Of a DNA stretch of 64,000 nucleotides, positions 45,245-56,486 are shown piece after piece. The position numbers and the translations under genes are program-made. The DNA lies in the NCBI RefSeq assembly GCF_047948215.1, contig NC_134465.1, forward strand, positions 53,357,341-53,421,340. Direction: 5' to 3'. The stretch comes from Lycorma delicatula (lineage: Eukaryota; Arthropoda; Insecta; Hemiptera; Fulgoridae). The stretch's first letter is position 1, and every line of letters begins with the position of its first letter. Under the pieces are notes generated by a model. That model ran no database searches. It saw only the letters and a list, made by a program, of their open reading frames with translations, and was not told where the DNA came from.

Positions 45245-45885
45245 TTTGAGTGATTACTATACTTTCCTTCTTGCACCATAGCTCTGAATCTATAATTCTA
45301 AAAAATTATTTAAATCGATATTTTTAAAATTTGATCACCTCCCCTACCCACAATATTGCTCCCAAAGTTTTTTTTAAGACGTTTTCAACACTGCTGTGCC
45401 TATGAAGACGAAAAAATTCTGTTAAAAAATATGCATTAAATAAGAAGATAGCTTTTTTCAGTTTTGGGGAAAGGATGAGAATTTGGGGACAAAATATTTC
45501 CAAAAGAGATAAGATAACCAAGTACGCTTGTATTGTGCTTAATATAAAATGGGAGTTATGTTTGCGAAATTTTGAAAAAATTGATTTCAAAGAAACTATT
45601 TACCCCACCTTTTGGAAATACTAATCCCAAACGTTTACCAATAAATTGCCTTTTATACACTAATATTTGTTCTAAATTTTATCAAAATCGGTTTATCCAG
45701 TCAAATGTTATTAAGTTTTAAAAACGCCAACTCACGTACATATGTTCGTACCAAATTACTCCCGCTTTTTTGTTTTTTGGAACTCCTGGGTCAAGAAACG
45801 CAAAAATATTCATACCCCGTTTTTTGAGTGATACGTTCCTTCTGGCACCATAGCTCTGAAGCTATTATTGTAGCAGAATAAACTC
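45245..45885 (-). repeat. Family-B copy B5 and start of another
   Basis: Reverse family B (complement of GACCCAGGAGTTCC, TGTACGTGAG, CCCCAAATTCTCATCC). The end motif CACCATAGCTCTGAA occurs at both 45274 and 45849, so a second reverse copy begins where the first ends. Confidence 0.72.
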
Positions 45886-46006
45886 ATTGTTTAATGTTAT
45901 CTGCAAAAATATTTAGAATATCATAAAATGGTTGAACAACTTTTTGTATAACAAAAATTTTAAAAACTGATCAGTTTTATAAAAATTAAAACTTTAACAA
46001 ACACTC

Positions 46007-46432
46007 ACAGTCCAGGCGGTATATGTTTTGGATTGCTATATTATCTATATGTTATTATATATTATATATCTATATGATCGCTAATTTTTGCTTTATTGTG
46101 TCCAGATTATCATCGATAATAACGTATTTTTTCGATTTGAAACTTATGATACCGTGTGAAAATTTCAACAAAAAAACTTTTTTTCCATCTTGATCTTTTC
46201 TCTAAAATTAACAGTTATCGAGTTATCTAGCGAAATAAGAGGGGGAAAAACAGATATTTTTGTGTTTTTATAAATTTTGTTTAATAAAAATTTAAAAACA
46301 TCTTTTTTCAACTGGCGCATAACGAAATAATCATTTCTGATGGTATTTCGGAGGCATTAAAGGAAAAATTAGCGATCATATAAAAAAAAAGTTCAAAAAT
46401 GCCCATTTTAAAACACATTCAGTCTGGACTAT
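46007..46432. mobile_element. Fold-back MITE-like element
   Basis: Two layers of inverted repeats. The outer layer pairs AGTCCAGGCGGTATATGTTT (46009 on) with the complement of AAACACATTCAGTCTGGACT (46411-46430). The inner layer pairs ATATGATCGCTAATTTTTGC (46071 on) with the complement of GGAAAAATTAGCGATCATAT (46363-46382). No coding sequence. The outer ends look like a transposon terminus, but no target duplication is clear. Confidence 0.6.
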
Positions 46433-46569
46433 CAGAAAAAAAGATCTACTTGAAAACCTTCTTTTAATTCAAATTAAAGAAAGAAAAGATTTCATAAAGA
46501 AAAATAATTTATTTTTGTCTGAAAATAGTTATGTACATATTTAAGGAATATATAAAATCTATTTAATAT

Positions 46570-46645
46570 ATTCATATACAGAACGATTCAAGAAAGTTGT
46601 AACAAAAGTTTCAGGACATTTTCTACTAGTAAAAGTAAAAATGAA
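46570..46645 (-). repeat. Family-D end fragment D6
   Basis: TACAGAACGATTCAAGAAAG, TTGTAACAAAAGTTTCAGGA: the reverse of the family-D 3' end, seen also at 38705. Confidence 0.65.
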
Positions 46646-46649
46646 ATTT

Positions 46650-48022
46650 CATTTAAACGTGTTTCGTTCCACGTCGAGCCGTCCGGTGCTGCGATATAGT
46701 GGGTGCTAGAGCTCGACGGAGAGTTAAGCTGCTACTGGTATTCTACGTCAGAATCCGATCCAGAGCGGTCGTATGCACTTTCTCGACACCGGCCCCACCT
46801 ACCGGGTATAGTTTTTGCAAAAATATTTCTTTTCACGTAACTAATATTCATATTCTGAATATGAACCAAATCGCTCCATAAATATAATTTTTCTAAACAT
46901 TTCAACCCCAGCGACATCTAGCGGGTTCTTTTTCGCAGAGATAATTCTTTCCATGTAAGTAACGTGTATTCTGAATAAGAGGCAAATCGGACCATAAATA
47001 AAATTTTTCGAAATATCTCGACGCCAGCGCCACCTAGCGGGTCCAAACTAATTCAAAAACCTTTCCTGGCATGCATCCAACCATTCCCCAAAGTTTCATT
47101 GCTATCGGATGAACGGTTTAGGAAGGCATAAAAGACCTACAGACAGACAAACATTCATTTTTATATATTTTTTTTTTGTCTTCAGTCATTTGACTGGTTT
47201 GATGCAGCTTTCCAATATTCCCTATCTAGTGCTAGTCGTTTCATTTCAGTATTCCCTCTACATCCTACATCCCTAACAATTTGTTTTACATATTCCAAAC
47301 TTGGCCTGCCTACACAATTTTTTCCTTCTACCTGTCCTTCCAATATTAAAGCCATATTCCAGGATGCCTTAGTATGTGGCCTATAAGTCTGTCTCTTCTT
47401 TTAACTATATTTTTCCAAATGCTTCTTTCTTCATCTATTTGCCGCAATGCCTCTTCATTTGTCACTTTATCCGCCCATCTGATTTTTAACATTCTCCTAT
47501 AGCACCGCATTTCAAAAGCTTCTAATCTTTTCTTCTCAAATACTCCGATTGTCCAAGTTTCACTTCCATATAAAGCGACACTCCAAACATATACTTTCAA
47601 AAATCTATTCCTGACATTTAAATTAATTTTTGATGTAAACAAATTATATTTCTTACTGAAGGCTCGTTTAGCTTGTGCTATTCGGTATTTTATATCGCTC
47701 CTGCTTCGTCCATCTTTAGTAATTCTACTTCCCAAATAACAAAATTCTTCTACCTCCATAATCTTTTCTCCTACTATTTTCACATTCAATGGTCCATCTT
47801 TGTTATTTCTACTACATTTCATTACTTTTGTTTTCTTCTTGTTTATTTTCATGCGATAGTTCCTGCGTAGGACTTCGTCTATGCCGTTCATTGTTTCTTC
47901 TAAATCCTTTTTACTCTCGGCTAGAATTACTATATCATCAGCAAATCGTAGCATCTTTATCTTTTCACCTTGTACTGTTATTCCGAATCTAAATTGTTCT
48001 TTAACATTTTTATATATATAGA
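46650..48022 (-). mobile_element. Helitron-like element (H4), split by a LINE
   Basis: Reverse orientation. The 5' terminus TC corresponds to GA at 48021-48022 with host A (T at 48023) before it. The head AT block is 48007-48020, then the LINE-A insertion, then the remaining head (CATTCATTTTTATATAT complement) from 47168 down. The three CGCTAGGTGGCGC-type motifs match H1. The 3' end is not recognised and lies somewhere below 46700. Confidence 0.75.
47169..48005 (-). pseudogene. LINE-A 3' fragment, copy 6, with 12-bp target duplication
   Basis: The frame at 47954-47346 covers part of the reverse transcriptase: motif LRFADDIVILAESKKDLEET, then KINKKKTKVMKCSRNNKDGP, FCYLGSRITKDGRSRSD and YGSETWTIGV, to HILRHPG, where an indel breaks it. 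It ends in poly(T) at 47169. ATTTTTATATAT lies on both sides (47157-47168 and 48006-48017). The host is the 5' end of Helitron H4. Confidence 0.95.
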
Positions 48023-48024
48023 TT

Positions 48025-48234
48025 ATTGTTACTTATTAATAGTCATAATTATAATTCTGATTGTTGTATTCATTTTTATGAATTCGTAATTATTATTTTT
48101 TTAAATGTATTATTATTATTAAAATTGTGTTCTAGATTTTATATATTTTGAATTACGTGTTTTTAATTGTAAAATTGTAAATTATTATCTGAAAATGTTG
48201 TTACTTATTAATCGTCAAAATTATATATCTGGTT

Positions 48235-48304
<70 letters not shown>

Positions 48305-48875
48305 CTTTAAAACGCATTATAATATGAAAATTATTTTTGTTATGTTTTGGACTATTTTATTACTACTATTATTTTTATGTTATGCATAGATTCATAACTT
48401 AACATTTATTATTACTTATTTATATTCATTTAAACTTGCTATTGATTTGTAAATTACGTATACGTACATTATTAGTTTTTGTGTTCAATGTATAATATAT
48501 AAAGGTTCAAGTAGCTGTTCAGTTGTACAAAATAAATAAATTATTATTTGGAATACAATTATTTTTTATTATTTTTATTATTTGACGTAATTTTAAAAAA
48601 AGTATAAAAAACAAAAAAAAAATTTACGTAGTTCTATGTAAAACCGGCTTTTCGTTATTTTATTTTGTATAATATGTTTTGTGTACAAAATATAAAATAA
48701 ATGAGAAAACTAAGAGGTACAATTTTTTTTTTTAATTTAAATTATAATATATTTTCTGTTTATAACAGAATTAAATTACTATAACCGTAATTTGATGAAA
48801 TAATTAAAAATAATTAGATTCCTACACACAAGCATCAACTTTAAACTCATTCACCGCTGTGACTCACTGCATAAC
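48025..48875. other. AT-rich with a long (ATT)n microsatellite
   Basis: ATT repeats run from about 48236 to 48303. The frame across it (poly-isoleucine) is an artefact. Confidence 0.8.
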
Positions 48876-48911
48876 CGCGTATGAAAAATTACATCAATAT
48901 ACAAAGTCAAC

Positions 48912-49425
48912 ATAATCTAAATTGAGGTTATGTTGTCTGTTGTTGAGCTTAAATTGAACGTAACTCAAGAACGACTCAACTAATCTTCATCAAATTTTCA
49001 CATGCACAACTTCAGATATACTATTGCAGTATATCTAAATTTTAATGAAATTCATCCAGTATTGTTGAAAATTTTTGAGCTACAAACCTTTATAAGTGAA
49101 TGTTATTTGGAAATTTTCGAGCCATAAAGCTTTATACATGAATTATATTGTAGTCTTCATATGTAAAAATCTAAAGAAAATCCATTTTTACACTCCCCCA
49201 CCATACCACCATGCGACCGAAAAAATACATTAAATTGAGGTTATGTTGTCTGTTGCTGATATTAAATTGAGCGTAACTCAAGAACGACTCAACCAATCTT
49301 CAACAAAATTTCATATGCACAACATTAGATACACTATTATATCATATCTAAATTTCAATGAAATTAACTCAGTAGTTTTGGAGATTTGTGAGCCACAAAT
49401 TTTATACATAGATCTATATATATAG
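48912..49425. repeat. Tandem pair of ~315-bp units
   Basis: AAATTGAGGTTATGTTGTCT, GTAACTCAAGAACGACTCAA, and GATAYACTATT...TATCTAAATTT occur from 48918 and again from 49232. Confidence 0.85.
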
Positions 49426-49629
49426 CACGAATTTCTTCCGGGACTTTTATAATCTATTTTACTCGTGAAAATAATGAAAAAAATTCATACAAACATATAT
49501 CCTAAAACGCATCATTTGCGATTAACTGCTAGTGAAAGATTTCAACTACCCCGACGAAATGAAGTCGGACTGAAATTTTTGTTAAGTGAGGTACAGAATT
49601 AGTTATTTCTTATCGTTTTTTGATCTGAA

Positions 49630-49975
49630 AAATCGAATAAAATAGATCCCAGAACCGTAACTGTGGTAGTAGTTTTTGAGAATCCTGGGGTGAAAAACAA
49701 ATAAATTGGGGTAAAAACCCCTATTTTTTTATGTTTGACGTACAATAACTTTTTTAAATGGGTAATAAACACATAAAACCTTTAAACAAGGCTGGACAGA
49801 ATTTAATTTTGAACAAAAACCTAAAAATGTCAGTACGACCTCATTTTACCAGATTAGCCGAAATTCAAGCGAAATCTTTCACTAGTTGTAATTTGCAAAC
49901 GAAGCATTTTAGGACATCTTTTTATATGAACTTTTTTCATTATTTTCACGAGTTATAATAGATTATGAAAATCCC
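49630..49975 (+). repeat. Family G plus family-D copy D7
   Basis: 49635-49830 matches 38935-39120. 49840-49970 is family D (AAATTCAAGCGAAATCTTTC, GAACTTTTTTCATTATTTTC). Confidence 0.7.
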
Positions 49976-49979
49976 GTGA

Positions 49980-50530
49980 GAATTTCGTGATACATCTGTA
50001 TATATTGGTTTCCTTATATGTACGTTTTTTAGGAAAAAACATTTTAGTATGGTATTCCATATTAATCTTCAAAAAGTCGGTAAAAATACACACAAAGTAT
50101 AGAGTTGTAAGACGTAATTTGAAAGAGCAATAAAAAAATATTTAACTCTAAAAACACACGCTACAGAACACTCATTTCATCCTCAGCGGAAAGAATTGCT
50201 TGACTGCGGACCCAGAGATTAAAAGATTATAACACTAATAAAACTTAATAAAAATTGCGTCTATTTAATATTTTTAATAACTGCTTTTATAAAAAAATAG
50301 TAAGGGTCTTATAACGAAAAATAGTAGGTTTCTAGGTATGATAACTTGATATAATTTATTATTTTATTTTTAACTCCTGAAAAATTATTTTAGGGTTTTA
50401 CACTTCGTTAATACATTACATAATTTATGCATAATTATGTATAAAAACAAATAAAAGAATAAATTTGTTTTTTCCTAGATTAAAAACGGATAAATTTATA
50501 AATTTCAACAGCTGTTTAAGCCCAATTTTT
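49980..50530. other. AT-rich, nothing recognised
   Basis: No supported feature. Confidence 0.55.
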
Positions 50531-50534
50531 TTTT

Positions 50535-50785
50535 TTTTTTTATTTTGGACGGAAGAAGACCACAATGGCATGGAGATGTTCGGAGAATGAAAGAGTATAG
50601 ATGGCCAAGAAGAATGTTGGAATGGATTCAGAGAGGAGGGAACGTAGACAACCTTCAAAGTATGGATGTCTGGAGTAATGGAGGTGATGGAGAGAAGGAA
50701 TTCGGAGGAGGAAAGTTGGCGGGAAAGAAGAGTTTGACGGTTGGGTTGTGAGAGAGAGAGAGAGCGAAGGAGAGAGACGGAATGA
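50535..50785 (+). pseudogene. Decayed LINE C-terminus (LINE-D) with GA-rich tail
   Basis: The frame from 50545 begins RRPQWHGDVRRMKEYRWPRR, MLEWIQ. After a frameshift near 50630 the next frame reads WMSGVMEVMERRNSEEESWR, then RRV, a stop, RLGC. This is the usual closing region of a group of insect LINE polyproteins ('QW.GHV.RM.E.RWPR..LEW...'). A (GA)n tract follows at 50750-50785. Confidence 0.72.
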
Positions 50786-50789
50786 GCGA

Positions 50790-51215
50790 GAGAGAGCAAG
50801 AATTAAATTATAAAATCATGTGACGTAATGGCATAACAGAATAGATAATTAATTTCGTTTCTCTTTGTTTATATAATTTTAGTTCTTTTGGGAAATTCTT
50901 TTTATGACAGCTAATTAAAAAATTTTCTGTTATTTTCATTTAATTAGATATAAGTATTTAAAGTTTTGTCTTTTTTTTGATAATGACTTTCAAAGAAAGT
51001 AAAATACGTGTTATTCTCCAAAGATAGTTACATTTCGTGAGCAATTTCAATGAGCTCTTAACGTTTACAACACATTTATATATATATATAAGTATTATAA
51101 TGTTTATATTAATTATTATTTTGACTAATACATACAGGTTTTTTTTTACTTTATGCTATCTACACATAATGAAAACATACCTGAGGATGGGATATGGAAA
51201 TGGAATTTTGTAGTA
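50790..51215. other. AT-rich, nothing recognised
   Basis: TA microsatellite near 51076-51090. Confidence 0.55.
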
Positions 51216-51221
51216 TGAAAA

Positions 51222-51305
51222 ATTCCATGCCTGTCCGGGATTCGAACCCGGGACCTGCTAATGAAAGGCGGAGTCGGAAAGGTACTCCGCCACGGAGATC
51301 GACGA
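51222..51305 (-). mobile_element. tRNA-like SINE head (SINE-B copy 1)
   Basis: On the minus strand CCCGGGTTCGAATCCCGG (B-box and T-arm-like) preceded by an arm around GGCGGAGTACC and GACTCCGCC. It shares TCCGGGATTCGAACCCGGGA with 61379-61398. The acceptor stem does not pair, so it is a tRNA-derived repeat rather than a tRNA gene. Confidence 0.6.
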
Positions 51306-51454
51306 ATTTAGTACTGTATTTACAAATTAAGTTATGCTAAGAAATAAAGTTGAAATTAAAATAAATAAAAGGGAATTATTGATTAGTATTAATTGGTAGG
51401 TTTAATCATTACCAAAAATAATCTTAATGTATTTAAAGAATCAGAAATACTCAT

Positions 51455-51640
51455 TTGAAGGACATTCTGACCCCGTCGGAAAAGACACTCTGTATGTGGT
51501 AGTTTCGTTCGCCACTCCACCCCCTCCGGACCTAGCCCTTATGGGCTTTACCGGAGGTGATCTTCAGAACCCCGGTAAAAGGCATCTCTCAGATTTGTTC
51601 TTGTCTCAGTCAGGATGTCAAAAAAACTAACGAAACGCAT
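51455..51640 (-). repeat. GC-rich repeat fragment
   Basis: Reverse counterpart of 9760-9835. The plus-strand 67-codon frame here is incidental. Confidence 0.5.
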
Positions 51641-51644
51641 AACA

Positions 51645-53070
51645 GATTTATTATAAAAATAAAAATGTTTTTTTGTTATTTTCTTCACCGTTTCAAATAT
51701 AGAGTGGAATATTAACATAAATTGCCGAATGAAATACAGGTGATATTTTAATTTTTTATAGCTTCACGAAAGGTATGGATGTATCAGTGAACATCGTTAC
51801 TTTCAAAGAAAGTAATTTTCATTGCTACCTCAGATATTTTACCATACATTAATAGATAGATAGTGTATAAAGCAACAATCTTTGGTTAAGAAACAAATTT
51901 TCATACAATATGTACTGATTAAGTACGTATCGCAAATATTATGTCTGAATAATAAATATAGAAAAAGTTAATAAATACAAAATAAAATATGCAAAGAGTT
52001 CTCACTAATTGGAAACACTACACGTAAACGTTAATATGCTCTCTTCCAAAAATTTAACAGCATTTTGAAACGGAAAATTTTATTTAAAAAATCCATTACA
52101 TATACGTCATTTACCTTTCATATCAAGAAACACTGAAAAAAAAATCCAAAAAAAGGAAAGGAAAATTTAAAAAATATTTTAGGATCTAAATAATAAGATA
52201 ATCACAATGTCTTAAGAACAAAAGAAATTTACCAGAAATAAAAAAAAAAAAATAAGAATAGAAAAAAAAATTAGGCTCTTACGACACTTCAAAAAAAATC
52301 TAGCATAACACATTAACAGAAAGAAATGTCATTCTAAATAGAAAAAAAAAAAACGGTTTCAAGAAATTGAAAAAAAGTGTTAAATATGAAAAAAGAAAAA
52401 AATTTTGACCGAACTTACAAAAAAAAATTTTTTAGAAGTTTTTAAAATTTTCAGAAAACTCAAGAGGAAATAGGAGGAAGAAAATTTTCTCATAAAGAGA
52501 GAAAGATGAAATTAGATAAAAATTGAAAGAGTACTGACCGAAAACGAAACAAAATGTAAAATTGCTCGTTTAACGTGATCCATAAATGATCCAATTTAAA
52601 AAAAAAATTGTGATTTTTTATTCGGTCCGAAGTGTGAAAAAAATTTTTAAGGAAATTAAAAAAAAAATTGATTGATTGAATCGACAGAATTAAAGAAAAT
52701 TGATAAAATGATTAATGATTATTTAAAAAGATTTTAATGAAGAAAGATTGACAAGGAATATTTTCAACTTCTTCGATAATCTTAAAAATAAAAACAGTTG
52801 ATTTCTAAAGATAAGAAAGAATCTCCACGAGATCGGAATAAGAGTAGAAGAAATTTTAGACAGGAATTTTTCAAGAAAAAAGTACACAAGTTAAAATATT
52901 TAAAGTAGTTTACAATAGAAGAATATAGAGAAAGAATAAGAAAAATATTATCTAAGAGGGATGGGAGAAGATTGAAGTTTCAAAGGAAAAATAATATTTG
53001 ATCACCCGGTGCAGAGATGACGGCAAATTTTAAAAGTAACCAACTGTAAAAAACGCACTAAAATATTCAA
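51645..53070. other. A/G-biased AT-rich DNA; no gene
   Basis: From about 52130 to 53010 the plus strand is strikingly purine-rich (long A runs with G, few C and T). No frame survives. Confidence 0.6.
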
Positions 53071-53077
53071 AAAAAAT

Positions 53078-53852
53078 CGTATGTGGACACCATATAACTT
53101 TTTTGTACTCCTATTAAATTACATTACACATTTTTTTAGAATCACAGGTTAATAATTATTAATAAATCATATATTAAATTTAAAAAAGGTTAGTTAAAAA
53201 AGTTAAAAAATTTGTTTACAATTAAAGGTTAATAATTATTAAATATATCAAAATGTGTAAAAATATGTTTACAATCGGAGATTAATAAATTTATATATTT
53301 AAATTTCAAAAAAGTTAATTAAAAAAAAATTAAAAATATTTGTTTAAAATCAGACGTTAATAATTGTTAATAAATCAATATATTTAAATTTAAAAAAAAA
53401 AGGAGATGAAGTCTGATTCGTACCGATGTTCCTTCCCTTTGTACGATCCAAATATTTGGCTGTAACTCTGGAACCAATGAAATTAAGTACCAATTATAAT
53501 AAATCGTCAAAAAGCTCCCAATGAGGACTGATTACTACAGTTAAGAGAAAGTCCAAAATCCAATTTTTTTTTGGATTCTGGGCTTTTTTGGACACTTTTG
53601 TTACAGTCGATTGCAATCAAAAGTCTAGTAGGTGTACATCTAGATATTATTATAACAGTCCTAATTCCAAAATTTCAACATTCTACAGCTAATCGTTTTT
53701 GAGTTATGCAAGATACGTACGTACAGACGTCACGTCAAAACTAGTCAAAATGGATTCAGAGATGGTCAAAATGGATATTTCTTTTGAATTTTGAAAACAG
53801 AAATTTTTCGCGATCACAATACTTCCTTTACTTTGTACAAGGAAGTAAAAAT
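53078..53852 (-). repeat. Family-A repeat copy A6
   Basis: From hairpin ATGTGG-ACA-CCATAT (53091-53105) to TTTGTACAAGGAAGTAAA (about 53834-53850), including an AT-rich internal triplication (GGTTAATAATTATTAA-like units at 53147, 53225 and 53355). Confidence 0.87.
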
Positions 53853-53854
53853 TT

Positions 53855-54430
53855 TATGAGTATATTTTTTAAATAATTTTTTTTTGTTGTTAAAAGTAAA
53901 CCTTAACCACAATAATTAAGTGCTTAAGGTTTTGGCATAATTTTGGTACCGCCAAAATGGATATTTTTGTCAAATTTAACCAAAATTATGGTCAAATTAA
54001 AAACAAAATAATTTTGTTTTTAATTTGACGCTTTTTTTAAAAAAAATAAGACAAATTTTTAAATGAGTTGAAATAGTTTTTTTATAATTTGTTATTATAT
54101 GAATTATTTAGAAACATTTAAATTAAACAATAATTAAAAACTAAATATTTTTGTCAATTGATAATTAATTTTTTTTTATAGGCATGATGCCGTCTGTTTA
54201 GAATTCTATAGGGTTTCACACTTTTAATCGATTTCCTTTGCATTATCTGTTTCATGTACTCTCCTGTTGAATCCTCATCTTTAAATTCAAATGCAGCGGT
54301 AAAAATTTCATAACGATTTTTAAATTAATTAAATTTTTTACAAAAAAAAAATTACGAAAAAAGAAAAATAGGGTCAGGATGAGTAAAAATAAAAATTTAT
54401 TTACGTCAAAATGTTGTTGTTAGATACGCA
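53855..54430. other. AT-rich, nothing recognised
   Basis: No supported feature. Confidence 0.5.
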
Positions 54431-54537
54431 TAGATGTCCTAAATAAATAATTCTGATTTATCTATTAATAAAATAATTATTTTAACATATTTCAAAATAT
54501 ATAAACGTAAATAAACAATATTAAAAAAAAATCTTAC

Positions 54538-54651
54538 CGCGGTCATTGCTTCCAAAACTTGTAAAGGTGGCATTTTCCCTCCACAATTTATTAATAATAA
54601 TGATAAAAACAGAAACACTTTCCATGGAAAAAACATATTTTCTAATGTCAT
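54538..54651 (-). CDS. Candidate first coding exon with signal peptide
   Basis: The minus-strand ATG at 54651 sits in a good context (AGAAATGAC). It encodes 38 residues: MTLENMFFPWKVFLFLSLLL, INCGGKMPPLQVLEAMTA. The hydrophobic run FPWKVFLFLSLLLIN after a short N-terminus, then CGG, looks like a cleaved signal peptide. The frame then meets GCG/GTAAGAT, a strong splice-donor match (intron begins 54537), followed by T/A-rich intron-like sequence. On the 5' side a pyrimidine-rich stretch ending CTTCCTCAG (54813-54821, minus) could be a 3' splice site for a 5' UTR exon. I do not recognise the gene. If real, the remaining exons lie to the left, beyond or hidden in repeats. It could still be a chance frame. 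Confidence 0.4.
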
Positions 54652-54659
54652 TTCTATTA

Positions 54660-55335
54660 ATTTTATTTTATTATAAAATAAAAATTAACTATTGTTTAAA
54701 AACAAATAATAAATAAACTATTTAAACCTTAGAAGCTGATTAAAATGTGTTTTATTATTAGTATGCGAGAAGAGACTGTCCTGTTGTATGACTAGCCGCT
54801 GTTTTACTGAGGAAGAAGAAGAAGAAGTAATGGTTACCGCCAACTCCTTTCCAGATAATTTCCTTCGTGTATTCTATCTCCACGTTTATTTCGTCAGCAT
54901 ATGTGCACACAAACACAAATATACTGAGAAGTTATATATCGCGCACTGTAGAGATTGCCGCCTCCTCCAATCAAGGTGGGGGTTGTTAATGTCATAAAGG
55001 TGTATCTGTCCGTAAGATACAGCTGTTTTTATTATTTGTTAATAGATTGGATTTCAAGGTCATAATTATGTATAATATTATCACTTAATCTAGAAAATTC
55101 ACATGGTTTTTTAAAGTATTTTATTTTTCATCTTAATAAAAAAACTCTCTTTTTTTATTTGAAATTAAAATAAAATTATTTTTTTATAATAATATATATA
55201 TGCTGAATTTCACGGTGTTTTACCGAGTTACATTCCTTTTATTATCTACAAAAAAAAAAAACGCTTAATTAAAATTTTAAAAAAAAATTTGCAAAAGTTG
55301 TTTTAGATTTTATTTTGCTGTGATCTGTATCATGT
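54660..55335. other. Possible 5' UTR or promoter, then AT-rich DNA
   Basis: 54760-55010 is GC-richer than its surroundings and unrepeated here. On the minus strand it has a TATATAAC-like box (about 54931-54940) and TCAGTA start-like strings. The plus-strand frame at 54788-54997 is not convincing. Confidence 0.35.
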
Positions 55336-55339
55336 TTGA

Positions 55340-56013
55340 TACTTCCTTGTACGAAGTAAAGGAAGTATTGTGATCGCGAAATATTTCGCTTTCCAGATTT
55401 CAACGGAAATATCCATTTTGACTATCCCTGAATCCACTTTGACTAGTTTCGGCGTGACGTCTGTGCATACGTACGTACGTTTCTCGCATAACTCAAAAAC
55501 GATTAGCTGTAGAATGTTGAAATTATGAATTTAGTATTTTTGTAACATCTAGTTTTTTCACCTCCCCTTTTGATTGCAATCGACTGGACCAAAAGTGTCC
55601 AAAAAAGACCAAAATGCAAAATATTTTGGAGTTTTTGGATTTTTTTTAGCGCTTTTCAACGATATGAAATAATTGGTACTTATTTTCATTGGTTCCAGAG
55701 TTATAGTCAAATAAATTTTAATTAATGAAATATTTGGATCGTAAAAGGAGAAGGCACATCGGTTCGAATCAGACTTTATCTCCCTTTCTTTTAAATTTAA
55801 ATATATTGATTTATTAATAATTACTAACTGGTTGTAAACAAATTTTTTTAACTTATAACTAATTTTTTTTAAACTTTTTACCTTATTTTTGATTTAATAA
55901 TATTGATTTATTAATTATTATTAATCCCTGAGTGTAAAAAAAAAATAATGTATATGTAATTTTATAAGCGTACAAGGACGTCATATGGTGTCCATATAAG
56001 ATTTTTAAAAAAT
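55340..56013 (+). repeat. Family-A repeat copy A7
   Basis: Complete: ACTTCCTTGTACG at the left (55342 on) and GTACAAGGACGTCATATGGT at the right, with the terminal hairpin ATATGG-TGT-CCATAT. Confidence 0.9.
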
Positions 56014-56015
56014 GA

Positions 56016-56485
56016 AAGTGCATAAAATTTTATTTCATTAATAATTTCTGATATTTTTTTACAAAACATTATACTTAAACATTTTTTTACAATAAAAGAA
56101 ACTTGTCTTGCCTTCTTGGTAAGATCCAAATATTTCACTAATTAAAATTTTATTTGGATATAACTCTGGAACCAATGAAAATAAATACCACTAAAGATAT
56201 ATCGTTGGAAAGCTCTCAGTGAGTGCTTATTACTACAGTTAAGATAAAGTTAAAAATTCCTAATTTCTTTGGATGTTGGCCTTTTTTGAATACTTTAGGT
56301 TCACTCGATTGCAATCAAAAGGGGAGGTGTACAACTGGATGTTACAACAGTCCTAAATCCAAAATTTCAACATGCTGCGGCTAATCGTTTTTGATTTATG
56401 CGATATACATACGCATATTTGTACGTATAGATGTCACGCCGAAACTAGTCAAAATGAATTCAGGGATGGTTAAAATGAATATTCA
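56016..56485 (-). repeat. Family-A repeat copy A8, back to back with A7
   Basis: Reverse copy lacking its own terminal hairpin. It runs from the AT-rich 3' part to AAATGAATATTC at about 56485, where the LINE-E 3' UTR begins. Confidence 0.85.
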
Positions 56486-56486
56486 T

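Noticed and set aside
48195..48389. Membrane protein rich in isoleucine
   Set aside because: It is the translation of an (ATT)n microsatellite.
51222..51305. Functional tRNA gene
   Set aside because: The T-arm and B box are good, but the acceptor and D arms do not pair. A second copy at 61350-61440 with a SINE body shows it is a tRNA-derived repeat.
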